Source: Streptomyces noursei
Lineage (GTDB): Bacteria > Actinomycetota > Actinomycetes > Streptomycetales > Streptomycetaceae
Reading direction: 5' to 3'
Assembly (NCBI RefSeq): GCF_001646665.1
Contig: NZ_LWBU01000101.1
Coordinates: 1-64,000, forward strand
DNA length: 64,000 nucleotides
The notes below the pieces were generated by a model. That model was not told where the DNA came from. It saw nothing but the letters and a program-made list of their open reading frames with translations, and made no database searches. Positions 1 to 8,889 of this stretch are shown piece after piece. The stretch's first letter is position 1. Each line of letters starts with the position of its first letter. Position numbers and translations under genes: made by a program.

Positions 1-665
1 GTGGCGGCGACCGGCTCGGGGGCGGGGGCGGTGTCCGCGGCCGCCCGGGCCTCCGAGGCCGCCGCCGCCTTCTTCGCGCGGTTCTTGAGGATCAGCATCG
101 AGGTCAGGCCCACCAGGACCGCGAGGACCAGGCCCAGCCAGGAGAAGCGCTTCAGCCACGCCTCGGCGACCACGCCGACCGAGTAGATGACGGCCGTGGT
201 GCCGCCCGCCCACAGGATGCCGCCGAAGACGTTGGCGATGGCGAACTTCCAGTACGGCATGCGCAGCACACCGGCGAGCGGGCCCGCGAAGATCCGCAGC
301 AGGGCCACGAACCGCCCGAAGAAGACGGCCCACATGCCCCACTTCTCGAACGACCGCTCGGCCATGGCGATGTTGGCCTCGCCGAAGTGCTTGGGGAACT
401 TCCCGCCCAGCCAGGCCAGCAGGGGCCGGCCGCCCTTGCGGCCGATGGCGTAGCCGATCGAGTCGCCGATGATCGCGCCGGCGGTGGCGCACGCGCCCAG
501 GACCCACGGGTTGATGTCACCGTGCTGGGAGGCCAGCAGCGCCGAGCTGACGAGGACGATCTCACCCGGCAGCGGGATGCCGAGGCTCTCGAGCCCAATC
601 ACCACCCCCACCAGGATGTAGATGCTGACCGCGGGCACGGTCTCGAGCCACTCCTGGACGTGCAA
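1..665 (-). CDS. DedA family membrane protein (3' end outside window)
   Basis: DedA/SNARE-associated integral membrane protein. DedA proteins are inner-membrane proteins linked to lipid-carrier flipping and membrane homeostasis. The translation shows the family core LESLGIPLPGE near the N-terminus, then a G-R-F pair in FFGRFVALLRIFAGPLAG, both typical of the re-entrant hairpins. The C-terminus becomes Lys/Ala-rich (KNRAKKAAAA) after the last membrane segment and runs off the window start. The best start is TTG at 665 (LHVQEWLE), because GGAGGA lies 7 nt upstream; no ATG or GTG with a better site was seen. Function beyond the family is inferred. Confidence 0.85.
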   Translation of the reverse strand, partial: MHVQEWLETVPAVSIYILVGVVIGLESLGIPLPGEIVLVSSALLASQHGDINPWVLGACATAGAIIGDSIGYAIGRKGGRPLLAWLGGKFPKHFGEANIAMAERSFEKWGMWAVFFGRFVALLRIFAGPLAGVLRMPYWKFAIANVFGGILWAGGTTAVIYSVGVVAEAWLKRFSWLGLVLAVLVGLTSMLILKNRAKKAAAASEARAAADTAPAPEPVAA

Positions 666-693
666 AGCCGGTTCCTCCGTCGTCGTCTCGGTG

Positions 694-725
694 CTGCCCG
701 GCGTGCGGCCGCGCACGCCGGGCAG
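694..725 (-). terminator. GC-rich hairpin downstream of the beta-glucosidase gene
   Basis: Perfect 14-bp stem (694-707 with 712-725) and a 4-nt loop, 9 nt beyond the stop of the minus-strand GH3 gene and just before the DedA start. No U-tract, as is usual for Streptomyces terminators. Confidence 0.7.
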
Positions 726-734
726 CCTACCCGG

Positions 735-3215
735 TCACACCGGGAGGACCCGAGCCCGAGCGGTGAGCAGCAGCTCGCGCGAGGAGGTGCCGAGCCGGAC
801 GGTCCGGGTGCCGGTGCCGAGGACCCAGGCGTGGCGCTCGGGGTCCCAGCAGGACAGCGTCCGGGCGGCGATCGGCACGGAGACGTGGCGGACCTGGCCC
901 GGCCGCAGCTCGATGCGCCGGTAGCCGGCCAGGACGCGGACCGGCTGGTCGAGCGCCAGGTCCGGCGACGGCCCGGCGTACAGCTGGGCGACGGTGACGC
1001 CGGTGCGCCGGCCGGTGTTGCGGACGGTGAAGCGGGCGGTGAGGCCGCCGTCCCGGGCCGGGGTCACGACGAGGCCGGCGTACGCGAAGGTGGTGTACGA
1101 CAGGCCGTGCCCGAAGGGGAACAGCGGCTCGACGCCCTCCGCGTCGTACCAGCGGTGGCCGGTGCGGACGCCCTCGGAGTACTCCTGGACGCCGCCGGTG
1201 CCGGGGTAGCGGCGCGGGTCGCCGGCGCCGGGGTGGCGGGTGTCGGAGGCCGGGAAGGTCTGGGTGAGCCGGCCGCCGGGGTCGGTGTCCCCGAAGAGCA
1301 CCTCGGCGGTCGCGGCGGCGCCCTCCTGGCCGGGGTAGTACATCTGGAGCACGGCGCCGGTGCGGTCGAGCCACGGCATGGTGACGGCCGACGAGGTGTT
1401 GAGGACGACGGTCGTACGGGGGTTGGCGGCGGTCACCGCGTCGATGAGCGCCTCCTGGTGCCCGGGCAGGGCGAGGGTGGTGCGGTCGCGGCCCTCGGCG
1501 GCGTCCTCGTAGGCGAAGAGCACCACGCTGTGGGCGGCACGGGCGGCGCGTACCGCTTCGGCGACGTCCGCCGCGCGGGTGGCGGCGGTGATGCGGCGCA
1601 GCCGGAACAGCTGCCCCTGGGCGCCGCCGTCGGCGGTGACGCGCAGGGTGTGCCGGCCGGCGGTGAGGCGGAGGGTGCGGCGGCGGACCTTCAGGCCGTC
1701 GGGGGCGGTGGAGACCAGGCCGAAGCCCGCGAAGAGTTCGGTCTCGCGGTCCTGGAGGGCGAAGAGTTCGGTGCCGTCGACGTAGACCTTGGGGCGCGTG
1801 CCGCCGTAGTGGACGACGAAGGTCCACTCGTCGGGGCGGTCGAGGGTGAGCGTCCCCTCGTAGGTGTAGGTCCGGCCGGGGCGGACGCGCTGTCCTTCGA
1901 GGTGGGCGCCGCGCACGGGGAGGGGCTTGCCGTACAGGTCCTCGCCCAGGGCGTGGGTGACCGTCGCGCCCTCGCCCGCGCGGGCGGTGATGACGTCCAG
2001 CGGGGCGGCGGCCCGGTCGGGGACGACGTGGGCGCTGCCGCCGCCGCCGGCGAAGGGGACGTACGCGGTCGGTCCGATGACGGCGAGGGAGCGGGCGGCG
2101 GGCCCGGTGAGCGGCAGCGTGGCGCGCTCGTTGCGCAGCAGGGTGGCGCCGGCGACGGCGACCCGGTGGGCGACGCGCGCCCCGGCCTCGCGGTCGCGGG
2201 CGGCGGGGCGGGCGGGCGCGGTGCCGTCGAGGAGCCCGAAGCGGCCCATGACGGTGAGGATGCGGCGTACGGAGCGGTCGACGGCGTCCTCGCCGACGGT
2301 GCCGTCCCGCACGGCGCGCCGGAGGGGGTCGCCGAACCAGCGGCCGGCGGGCATCTCCATGTCGAGGCCCGCGGTGAGGGACGGGACGGTGCTGTGGGTG
2401 GCGTCCCAGTCGCTCATCACCCAGCCGTCGAAGCCCCACTGTCCGCGCAGGACGCCGGTGAGGAGGTCCGGGTTCTCGCAGGCGTGGCGGCCGTCGACCT
2501 TGTTGTACGCGCCCATCACCGCTCCGGTGCCGGCGGCGACGGCGGCCTCGAAGCCGCGCAGTTCCGTCTCGTGGAGGGCCTGTTCGCCGATCCGTACGTC
2601 GACGGTGGTGCGGTCCTTCTCCTGGTTGTTCAGCGCGAAGTGCTTGACGGTGGCGATCAGGCCCTCGTCCTGGATGCCGCGGATCTCCTCGGCGACGAGG
2701 TCGGCGGTGAGGAGCGGGTCCTCGCTGAACGTCTCGAAGTTCCGGCCGGCGTAGGGGGTGCGGATCAGGTTGACCATGGGCGAGAGCAGGACGTCCTGGC
2801 CGAGCGCCCGGCCCTCGTGGCCGATGACCCGGCCGTACTCGCGGGCGAGGGCCGGGTCGAAGGCGCTCGCCAGCATCACGGGGGCGGGCAGGGCGGTGGC
2901 ACGGGCCCGGACGCGCACGCCGGCGGGGCCGTCGGCGAGCCGCAGCGGCGGGATGCCGAGCCTCGGTACGCCGGGGATCCAGCCGGCCTGGCCGAGGCTG
3001 CGGGGGTCCTTGGCGCCGTGCAGGAAGGTGAGCTTCTCGTCGAGGGTGAGCCGCGCGAGCAGGTCGTCGACCCGGCCGGCGGTGACGGGGGGCGCGGCGG
3101 CGGACGGCGCGGCGGCGTGGGCCGGTGCGGACGGGGGGCCGGTGGTGGAGGCTGCGGCGGCGGCCGCTCCGGTGAGGAGGCGGAGGGTGGCCCGGCGGGT
3201 GACTTTTCGTGACAT
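735..3215 (-). CDS. Exported glycoside hydrolase family 3 beta-glucosidase with PA14 insert
   Basis: 826-residue GH3 enzyme that hydrolyses terminal beta-linked glucosides, probably outside the cell. The N-terminus has a twin-arginine-like signal (TRRATLRLL, residues 6-14) followed by an Ala-rich stretch. The GH3 TIM-barrel carries KHFALNNQE (from residue 191) and VMSDWDATH with the likely nucleophile Asp269. A PA14-type beta-sandwich sits around residues 400-520 (YTYEGTLTLDRPDEWTF, KVYVDGTELF), inside the second GH3 domain. The C-terminus is a fibronectin-III-like domain. ATG at 3215 was chosen because the signal peptide begins there; no strong Shine-Dalgarno is visible. Glycosidase family is secure; substrate is not. 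Confidence 0.9.
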   Translation of the reverse strand: MSRKVTRRATLRLLTGAAAAAASTTGPPSAPAHAAAPSAAAPPVTAGRVDDLLARLTLDEKLTFLHGAKDPRSLGQAGWIPGVPRLGIPPLRLADGPAGVRVRARATALPAPVMLASAFDPALAREYGRVIGHEGRALGQDVLLSPMVNLIRTPYAGRNFETFSEDPLLTADLVAEEIRGIQDEGLIATVKHFALNNQEKDRTTVDVRIGEQALHETELRGFEAAVAAGTGAVMGAYNKVDGRHACENPDLLTGVLRGQWGFDGWVMSDWDATHSTVPSLTAGLDMEMPAGRWFGDPLRRAVRDGTVGEDAVDRSVRRILTVMGRFGLLDGTAPARPAARDREAGARVAHRVAVAGATLLRNERATLPLTGPAARSLAVIGPTAYVPFAGGGGSAHVVPDRAAAPLDVITARAGEGATVTHALGEDLYGKPLPVRGAHLEGQRVRPGRTYTYEGTLTLDRPDEWTFVVHYGGTRPKVYVDGTELFALQDRETELFAGFGLVSTAPDGLKVRRRTLRLTAGRHTLRVTADGGAQGQLFRLRRITAATRAADVAEAVRAARAAHSVVLFAYEDAAEGRDRTTLALPGHQEALIDAVTAANPRTTVVLNTSSAVTMPWLDRTGAVLQMYYPGQEGAAATAEVLFGDTDPGGRLTQTFPASDTRHPGAGDPRRYPGTGGVQEYSEGVRTGHRWYDAEGVEPLFPFGHGLSYTTFAYAGLVVTPARDGGLTARFTVRNTGRRTGVTVAQLYAGPSPDLALDQPVRVLAGYRRIELRPGQVRHVSVPIAARTLSCWDPERHAWVLGTGTRTVRLGTSSRELLLTARARVLPV

Positions 3216-3268
3216 AGCCGCACTATGCGGGTGTGACGGGGCGTCACGTGCGACGTGCCGCCGGACAC

Positions 3269-3306
3269 GGCCGCCCCCGCACCCGAAGAGGGGTGCGGGG
3301 GCGGCC
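3269..3306 (-). terminator. Perfect 16-bp hairpin after the thioesterase gene
   Basis: Stem 3269-3284 pairs exactly with 3291-3306 around a 6-nt loop. It lies downstream of the minus-strand thioesterase stop and upstream of the GH3 start, so it should separate the two transcripts. Confidence 0.75.
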
Positions 3307-3375
3307 TCCACGCGCGCGTCCGACCACGCGCGCGTGCGACTGGGCGGCACCGGCCGGGCGGCCGGGCGGCGGCGG

Positions 3376-3828
3376 TCAGGAGTGGGGGCGCAGGGTCCAG
3401 ATGATGGTCATCTCGCCCGTCACGGCACCGTCCTCGCGGGTGATCGCGATGTTGACCGGGAACTCGGGGCGCTGACCGGCGTCCAGCTCGGCGACGACCT
3501 CCGCCTTGGTGCGGCCGAGCGTGGCGGTGGCGGTGACGGGGCCCATCGCGAGCTTCTTGTAGCCGATCTGCGCCGTGACGGCGAGCGGCACGGCCCGGTG
3601 CATCTGGTCGCCGAACGCGCCGATGACGATGGCGCCGCTGGCGGATTCGCCCAGCGTGAACATGGCACCCGCGTGCGGGCCGCCGACGTGGTTGTGGAAG
3701 GCGCCCTGGTCGGGGAGGCGGAGCACGGCCCGCTCGGCGGTCGCCTCGACGACCTCCAGGTTCAGGGTCTTGGCCATGGGGACGGTGGCCAGCAGCATGT
3801 CGCCGATGTTCGGCTGGGTCTCGGACAT
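3376..3828 (-). CDS. Hotdog-fold thioesterase-like protein (DUF4442/PaaI type)
   Basis: 150-residue single-domain hotdog protein, normal length for the DUF4442/YiiD-C group. The HNHVGGPHAGAMFTLGE stretch matches the central helix of acyl-CoA thioesterase-like hotdog proteins (small residues and an acidic residue in the hot-dog helix), and the later half is beta-rich. Substrate unknown; acyl-CoA or acyl-ACP hydrolysis is inferred from the fold. A TAACTT box ends 6 nt before the ATG, so the mRNA may be leaderless. Monocistronic by context. Confidence 0.75.
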   Translation of the reverse strand: MSETQPNIGDMLLATVPMAKTLNLEVVEATAERAVLRLPDQGAFHNHVGGPHAGAMFTLGESASGAIVIGAFGDQMHRAVPLAVTAQIGYKKLAMGPVTATATLGRTKAEVVAELDAGQRPEFPVNIAITREDGAVTGEMTIIWTLRPHS

Positions 3829-3834
3829 GCCCCG

Positions 3835-3840
3835 AAGTTA
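3835..3840 (-). promoter_or_regulatory. -10 box TAACTT of a leaderless promoter
   Basis: TANNNT hexamer with only 6 nt between it and the ATG at 3828, which would put +1 at or within a base or two of the start codon. No Shine-Dalgarno is present. Confidence 0.4.
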
Positions 3841-3942
3841 CCAGGCAGTAGCAATCGCGGGAAGGTGTCCGGGAGCATGACGGCGGCGCATGTCAGGGGC
3901 ATGGTCGTGGGGGCGGGCGTGGCACCCGTCACCCCGCCCCTC

Positions 3943-3948
3943 TATGGT
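3943..3948 (+). promoter_or_regulatory. -10 box TATGGT of a leaderless promoter
   Basis: TATGGT lies 8 nt before the ATG at 3957, and no Shine-Dalgarno intervenes. It faces the thioesterase promoter divergently. Confidence 0.4.
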
Positions 3949-3956
3949 TACTCGCC

Positions 3957-5030
3957 ATGTGGCCAGGACAGCAGCCGCCCGGGGGCGAGCAGAACCCGCA
4001 GGACCAGAACCCGTACCAGCAGCCGGGGTACCAGCAGCCCAACCCGTACCAGCAGCCCGGTACGCCACCGCCGCCGCCGAGCGCTCCGCCGCAGCAGCCC
4101 GGATACGGCTATCCGCAGCAGCCCGGCCAGCACCCCACGTACCAGCAGCCCAACCCGTACCAGCAGACGACCGTGCAGCAGTACGGCATGCCCGGCCCGC
4201 CCGTGCCGCCGCCGCGCGGCGACGACGACAGGAAGAAGACGACCGTCGTCGCGATCGTCGCGGCGACCGCCGTGGTCGTGGCCGCCGGTGTCACCGGTTT
4301 CCTGGTGCTGAAGGACGACGACCCTAAGACGAACGCCGGCGGGGACCCCAAGCCCACGCAGAGCACGTCGAAGCCGGTCGAGCCCGCCCCCGCGCCGACG
4401 GGCAACCCGCGCGACGGCTCCGGCGCGGCCAAGCCCACCGTCCCGGGCTGGAAGGTCGTCTTCAACCCGAAGCGCAGCGCCCAGTTCGACGTGCCGGCCG
4501 ACTGGGAGGTCATCGGCGCGGGCACCAGCGTCGGCTTCGAGGACGAGAAGAAGGGCGACGGCACCTCCGTCGTCGTGATGTCCGCCCCGGCCGAGTACAA
4601 GAGCAAGTGGTGCGTCGAGGACGCCGACAAGGACGGCCGCAAGGAGGAGCACGGCCTGGCCGTGGTCGGTACCAAGGGCGGCCAGGGCGCCAAGAGCACC
4701 GCCGAGGCGGCCTACAACGAGGCGGGCAACTGGGTGTGGGCGGGCTACGCCCAGACCGAGCCCAAGGGCACCGTCAAGGTCACCAAGGCCGTTCCGTACA
4801 CCACCACCTCCGGGCTGACCGGACACGTCGCCACGGCGACCGCCCGCAACACCAAGAAGGAGAGCAAGTGCGACACGGACGGCAAGTCCATCGCCTTCTC
4901 CTTCAAGAACGGCGAGGGTGAGTACGTCAGCTGGGTCATGTACGCCAACACCGGCATCCCGGACGAGCTGGACGACGCGACCATCCAGAAGATCCTGGCG
5001 ACGGTACGGCTGTCCGGGGCCGGTTCCTGA
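3957..5030 (+). CDS. Gln/Pro-rich single-pass membrane protein of unknown function
   Basis: 357 residues. Residues 1-90 are a low-complexity cytoplasmic tail built of repeated PYQQPGYQQPN/PYQQPG units rich in Tyr, Gln and Pro. A charged hinge (DDDRKKT) and one membrane helix (TVVAIVAATAVVVAAGVT) follow. An extracytoplasmic domain of about 220 residues contains the conserved-looking stretch PGWKVVFNPKRSAQFDVP. This layout is common in Streptomyces for proteins of unknown role; the tail resembles those of proteins that act at cell-wall growth sites, but no function is assigned. It probably starts leaderless from TATGGT. Confidence 0.8.
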   Translation: MWPGQQPPGGEQNPQDQNPYQQPGYQQPNPYQQPGTPPPPPSAPPQQPGYGYPQQPGQHPTYQQPNPYQQTTVQQYGMPGPPVPPPRGDDDRKKTTVVAIVAATAVVVAAGVTGFLVLKDDDPKTNAGGDPKPTQSTSKPVEPAPAPTGNPRDGSGAAKPTVPGWKVVFNPKRSAQFDVPADWEVIGAGTSVGFEDEKKGDGTSVVVMSAPAEYKSKWCVEDADKDGRKEEHGLAVVGTKGGQGAKSTAEAAYNEAGNWVWAGYAQTEPKGTVKVTKAVPYTTTSGLTGHVATATARNTKKESKCDTDGKSIAFSFKNGEGEYVSWVMYANTGIPDELDDATIQKILATVRLSGAGS

Positions 5031-5087
5031 CCGGCCCGCACCGAAACCGGTTTGGCACGGGGGCGCGCGGCCGGGGATAGTCCCCTG

Positions 5088-6404
5088 GTGAGTACTCCCG
5101 TGCCCGCGCCCCGGAGGCGCCCGAGTCCCCGGCGCCCCGAGTGGGCCGGACGCAACTACGTCCTGCTGACCGCCGCCGCGATCGTCACCAACCTCGGCAC
5201 CCACGGCGCCCTGATCGCGGCGGCGTTCGCGGTGCTGGAGGCGGGCGGTGACGGCGGCGACGTCGGCCTGGTCGCCGCTGCCCGCACCCTGCCCCTGGTG
5301 CTGTTCCTGCTCATAGGCGGGGCGGTGGCCGACCGGCTCCCCCGCCACCGGGTCATGGTCGCGGCCAACGCCCTCAACTGCGTCTCCCAGGCGGTGTTCG
5401 CCGTCCTCGTGCTGGCCGGCGACCCGCAGCTGTGGCAGATGATGCTGCTCACCGCCCTGTGCGGCACCGGACAGGCGTTCTTCAGCCCGGCCGCCGAGGG
5501 CATGCTGATGTCCAGCGTCAGCGGCGAACAGGCCAGCCGCGCCTTCGCGCTGTTCCGGATGGCCATGAACGGCGCGGGCATCGGCGGAGCCGCGCTGGGC
5601 GGCGCGATGATCGCCGCCTTCGGCCCCGGGTGGGTGCTCGCCATCGACGCGGCGGCGTTCGCCGTGGCGGGCGGGCTGCGCGCCTTCCTCGACGTCGGCC
5701 ACATCCGCGAGCGGGAGCCCGGCGGCGGGCTGCTGGCCGATCTGCGGGAGGGCTGGCAGGAGTTCTCCGGGCGCCCCTGGCTCTGGGCGATCGTCGCGCA
5801 GTTCTCGGTCGTGGTGGCCGTGGTCGGCGCCGCAGAGTCGGTGTACGGGCCGCTGGTCGCCGAGGAGCGGCTGGGCGGGGCGCGGCCCTGGGGCCTGGCG
5901 CTCGCGGCGTTCGGCGTCGGCACGGTCGGCGGGGCGCTGCTGGCGATGCGCTGGAAGCCGCGCCGGCTGCTCCTGGTCGGCACGGTGTGCGTCTTCCCGC
6001 TGGCGCTGCCGTCGGCCGCGCTGGCCGTGCCGCTCCCGGTCGGCGGGCTGATCGCGGCCATGTTCGTCTGCGGCGTCTCGCTGGAGATCTTCGGGGTCGC
6101 GTGGATGACCGCGCTGCACCAGGAGATCCCGGAGGAGAAGCTGTCGCGGGTCTCGGCGTACGACTGGTTCGGCTCGACCGCCATGCTGCCGCTGTCGACG
6201 GCGCTGGCCGGGCCGGCGGAGAGCGTGTTCGGACGGTCGCAGGCCCTGTGGGGGTGCGCGGCCCTGGTGGTGCTGGTCACGGCGCTGGTGCTGCTGGTGC
6301 CGGACGTACGGCAGTTGAGGCGGCGTACCAAGGAGGTCACCGCGCAGGCGGCCGTGCCGGTGGCGTCATCCGATGCCGAAGGCCCCGCCGGGCGGCTCGG
6401 GTGA
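5088..6404 (+). CDS. Major facilitator superfamily exporter
   Basis: 438-residue MFS protein with about twelve hydrophobic helices. The loop motif GAVADRLPRHRVMVAAN between helices 2 and 3 corresponds to MFS motif A (G-x-x-x-D-R-x-x-R), and the fold repeats after a central loop near DLREGWQEFSG. It resembles the enterobactin-exporter/tetracycline-like group, so drug or small-molecule efflux is likely; substrate unknown. GTG at 5088 was preferred to the TTG at 5052 because the extra residues look unlike a membrane N-terminus. TTGGCA (5052-5057) and GATAGT (5076-5081) may be a -35/-10 pair giving a leaderless start. The last 39 bp overlap the end of the convergent methyltransferase gene. Confidence 0.8.
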   Translation: MSTPVPAPRRRPSPRRPEWAGRNYVLLTAAAIVTNLGTHGALIAAAFAVLEAGGDGGDVGLVAAARTLPLVLFLLIGGAVADRLPRHRVMVAANALNCVSQAVFAVLVLAGDPQLWQMMLLTALCGTGQAFFSPAAEGMLMSSVSGEQASRAFALFRMAMNGAGIGGAALGGAMIAAFGPGWVLAIDAAAFAVAGGLRAFLDVGHIREREPGGGLLADLREGWQEFSGRPWLWAIVAQFSVVVAVVGAAESVYGPLVAEERLGGARPWGLALAAFGVGTVGGALLAMRWKPRRLLLVGTVCVFPLALPSAALAVPLPVGGLIAAMFVCGVSLEIFGVAWMTALHQEIPEEKLSRVSAYDWFGSTAMLPLSTALAGPAESVFGRSQALWGCAALVVLVTALVLLVPDVRQLRRRTKEVTAQAAVPVASSDAEGPAGRLG

Positions 6405-7223
6405 CGCGACGGCGTCCTCGTCGCGCACCGGCCGCGCGTCGCCCGTGAAGCGGGCCAGCGACGCACCGTGCTCCACGCGCGCGGGGAAGGCGTCGGCGGC
6501 CGCCCGCCGCGCCAGGCGGGCGGTGTCGATCTCCCGGTGCGAGGCGACGAGCACGGCGTTGCCGAACCGCCGGCCGCGCAGCACGGCGGGCTCGGCGACC
6601 AGCGCGAGGTGCGCGAACACGGCGGCGAAGGTGGCCAGCTGGGAGCGGAGGAACGTGAACGGCGCCCCGTCCGCCAGGTTCGCCACGTAGGTCCCGCCCG
6701 GCCGCAGCACCCGCTCGGCGGCCCGCGCGTACGCGAGGGACGTCAGGTGGGCGGGCACCCGCGACCCGCCGAAGACGTCCGCGACCAGCACGTCGGCCGA
6801 GCGCTCCGGCGCCGCCTCCAGCCACGCCCGGGCGTCCGCGCCGTGCACGGTGATCCCGCTGCCGGGCGGCAGCGGCAGGTGCTCCGCCACGAGCGCGATG
6901 AGGCCCCGGTCGGCCTCGACGACGTCCTGCCGGGAGCCGGGCCGGGTGACGGCCAGCCGGCGGGGCAGGGTGAGCGCCCCGCCGCCCAGGTGCAGCACGT
7001 CGAGCGGCTCGCCGTCGGGCGCCGCGCAGTCCACGGCGTGGGCCAGCCGGCGGGCGTACTCGAACTCCAGGTGCACCGGGTCGTCGAGGTCGACGTACGA
7101 CTGGGGCGCCCCGTCGACCGTCAGCAGCCACGCCCGGTCGCGGTCCACGTCGGGCATCAGCTTGGCGGTGCCGTGGTCGACCTCGCGCAGGACGGGCAGC
7201 GGCTCGGGCGGGAGGTGGTTCAC
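6366..7223 (-). CDS. Spermidine-synthase-like SAM-dependent methyltransferase
   Basis: 285-residue Rossmann protein of the spermidine/spermine synthase family. The SAM or dcSAM loop is DVLHLGGGALTLPRRL (about residues 66-81), followed by an acidic residue in VVEADRGLI and by DVLVADVFGG, as in polyamine-synthase folds. The Asp and Tyr residues that bind putrescine in true synthases were not identified, so methyltransferase or orphan function is as likely as polyamine synthesis. Start GTG at 7223 (VNHLPPEPLP), preceded by a weak site. Its last 39 bp overlap the MFS gene tail to tail. tuf3 lies upstream on the same strand but is separated by a strong hairpin. Confidence 0.7.
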   Translation of the reverse strand: MNHLPPEPLPVLREVDHGTAKLMPDVDRDRAWLLTVDGAPQSYVDLDDPVHLEFEYARRLAHAVDCAAPDGEPLDVLHLGGGALTLPRRLAVTRPGSRQDVVEADRGLIALVAEHLPLPPGSGITVHGADARAWLEAAPERSADVLVADVFGGSRVPAHLTSLAYARAAERVLRPGGTYVANLADGAPFTFLRSQLATFAAVFAHLALVAEPAVLRGRRFGNAVLVASHREIDTARLARRAAADAFPARVEHGASLARFTGDARPVRDEDAVASPEPPGGAFGIG

Positions 7224-7308
7224 CGCCCCATTGTGCCCGTACGACGCGGTGCCGTACGACGGCCGCGGTCCCCCCGCGCGGGCGGGTGCGGCCGGCGACG
7301 CGGCCCGG

Positions 7309-7348
7309 CCGCCCGCCCCACCGGAGGGCGTTCCGGTGGGGCGGGCGG
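7309..7348 (-). terminator. 16-bp terminator hairpin of tuf3
   Basis: 7309-7324 pairs perfectly with 7333-7348 around an 8-nt loop, 10 nt beyond the tuf3 stop. Confidence 0.8.
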
Positions 7349-7357
7349 CGGCGGTCG

Positions 7358-8539
7358 TCACAGCACCTCGGTCACCGTCCCGGCGCCCACCGTGCGGCCG
7401 CCCTCGCGGATCGCGAAGCCGAGCCCCGGCTCCAGCGGGACGGCACGGCCCAGCTCGACCGTCATGGTGACCGTGTCGCCGGGGCGGGCCACGCCCGCCT
7501 CGCCGAGGTCCACGTCCCCGACGACGTCGGCGGTGCGGATGTGGAACTGCGGCCGGTAGCCGGTCGACAGGGGCGTGGCGCGGCCGCCCTCGCGCGCGGA
7601 CAGGACGTGCACCCGCGCGGCGAAGCGCCGGCGCGGCCCGACACTGCCGGGGGCCGCGACGACGTGGCCCCGCCGGACCGCGTCGCGCGGCACCCCGCGC
7701 AGCAGCAGCGCCACGTTGTCGCCCGCCTGGGCGGACTCCATCGGCCTGCCGAAGGTCTCCACCCCGGTGACGACCGTCTCCGTGTCCGCGCCCAGCACCT
7801 CCACGCGGTCGCCGGCCCGGACCGTCCCGCGCTCGACGGCGCCGGTGACGACCGTGCCGCGGCCGGTGATGGTCAGCACGTTCTCCACGGGCAGCAGGAA
7901 CGGCGCGTCCACGTACCGCACGGGCATCGGCACATAGGTGTCCACCGCGTCGAGCAGCGCCTCGACGGCGCCGGTCCAGCGCGGGTCGCCCTCCAGGGCC
8001 CGGAGACCCGAGACCCGGACGACGGGGACGGCGTCGCCTCCGTAGCCGTGCGCGGTGAGCAGCTCGCGCACCTCCAGCTCCACCAGGTCGGCGAGCACGG
8101 CGTCCTCGCCGCCCTCGACCGCGTCGGCCTTGTTGAGGGCGACGACGATGTGGTCGACGCCGACCTGGCGGGCGAGCAGGACGTGTTCGGCGGTCTGCGG
8201 CATGATCCCGTCGAGCGCGGAGACGACGAGGATCGCCCCGTCGAGCTGCGCCGCGCCGGTGACCATGTTCTTGACGTAGTCGGCGTGCCCGGGCAGGTCG
8301 ACGTGCGCGTAGTGGCGGGTGTCGGTCTCGTACTCGACGTGCGCGATGTCGATGGTGATACCGCGCCGGGCCTCCTCGGGCGCCCGGTCGATCCGGTCGA
8401 ACGGCACGAACGTGCCGGTCCCGCGCTCGCTGAGCACTTTGGTGATGGCGGCGGTGAGCGTGGTCTTGCCGTGGTCGACGTGACCCATGGTGCCGATGTT
8501 GAGGTGCGGCTTGGTCCGCACGTATGCCGTCTTGGACAT
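7358..8539 (-). CDS. tuf3: Divergent elongation factor Tu (Tuf3 type)
   Basis: 393-residue translational GTPase delivering aminoacyl-tRNA to the ribosome. G1 is GHVDHGKT (residues 19-26), G2 RGITI, G3 DLPGHADY and G4 NKAD. The protein is much less conserved than housekeeping EF-Tu: G3 has Leu where Tu1 has Cys, domain 1 is shortened, and domains 2 and 3 carry many substitutions (for example VFGGRPMES-like changes around [14 protein letters not shown]). It is monocistronic rather than in the str operon. This matches the Streptomyces Tu3 proteins, which are known to be expressed under starvation and stringent conditions; that regulation is literature knowledge, not visible here. Confidence 0.88.
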   Translation of the reverse strand: MSKTAYVRTKPHLNIGTMGHVDHGKTTLTAAITKVLSERGTGTFVPFDRIDRAPEEARRGITIDIAHVEYETDTRHYAHVDLPGHADYVKNMVTGAAQLDGAILVVSALDGIMPQTAEHVLLARQVGVDHIVVALNKADAVEGGEDAVLADLVELEVRELLTAHGYGGDAVPVVRVSGLRALEGDPRWTGAVEALLDAVDTYVPMPVRYVDAPFLLPVENVLTITGRGTVVTGAVERGTVRAGDRVEVLGADTETVVTGVETFGRPMESAQAGDNVALLLRGVPRDAVRRGHVVAAPGSVGPRRRFAARVHVLSAREGGRATPLSTGYRPQFHIRTADVVGDVDLGEAGVARPGDTVTMTVELGRAVPLEPGLGFAIREGGRTVGAGTVTEVL

Positions 8540-8877
8540 GACTGCCGGCGGTTCCTTCCCGGAACTCGAAGCGTTGAGGGGACCCCACGGCCTGGCCGAC
8601 CCTCCCCCTGCGGGGTCCGCCGGACGATCCGGGAAGGGTCAGCCTCGGGCGCCGTCGAGGATCGGGAGCGCCGGGGCGACGTCAGCCTTCGGCGCGTCCG
8701 CGACTGCGGACGACGCTGCGGGGAAGGCGTACCGGAACATGTGCTGATCATCGCCGGGACGGGCGCGCGCGTCGACCGATTTTCGGCGTGCCCGGGGCGG
8801 GTGGTGGTGATGTGGCCGCCGGGGCTCTTGTGGCCCGTATGAGGCGGACGTTACGGCGATCACGGCGGCCCGTCGGT
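8540..8877. other. Intergenic region between divergent tuf3 and TVP38 genes
   Basis: About 340 bp without a convincing ORF. It should carry the tuf3 promoter and leader. GGAAGGAA near 8552-8560 on the minus strand may serve as the tuf3 ribosome site. No riboswitch or attenuator was recognised. Confidence 0.5.
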
Positions 8878-8883
8878 TAGTCT
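8878..8883 (+). promoter_or_regulatory. -10 box TAGTCT of a leaderless promoter
   Basis: TAGTCT ends 6 nt before the ATG at 8890 with no Shine-Dalgarno, so transcription should begin at the start codon. Confidence 0.5.
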
Positions 8884-8889
8884 CCCCGG

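Noticed and set aside
387..3212. A 941-residue plus-strand open frame opposite the beta-glucosidase gene
   Set aside because: It is the antisense shadow of a clear GH3 gene, with Gly/Ala/Arg-rich translation and no domain, typical of high-GC DNA.
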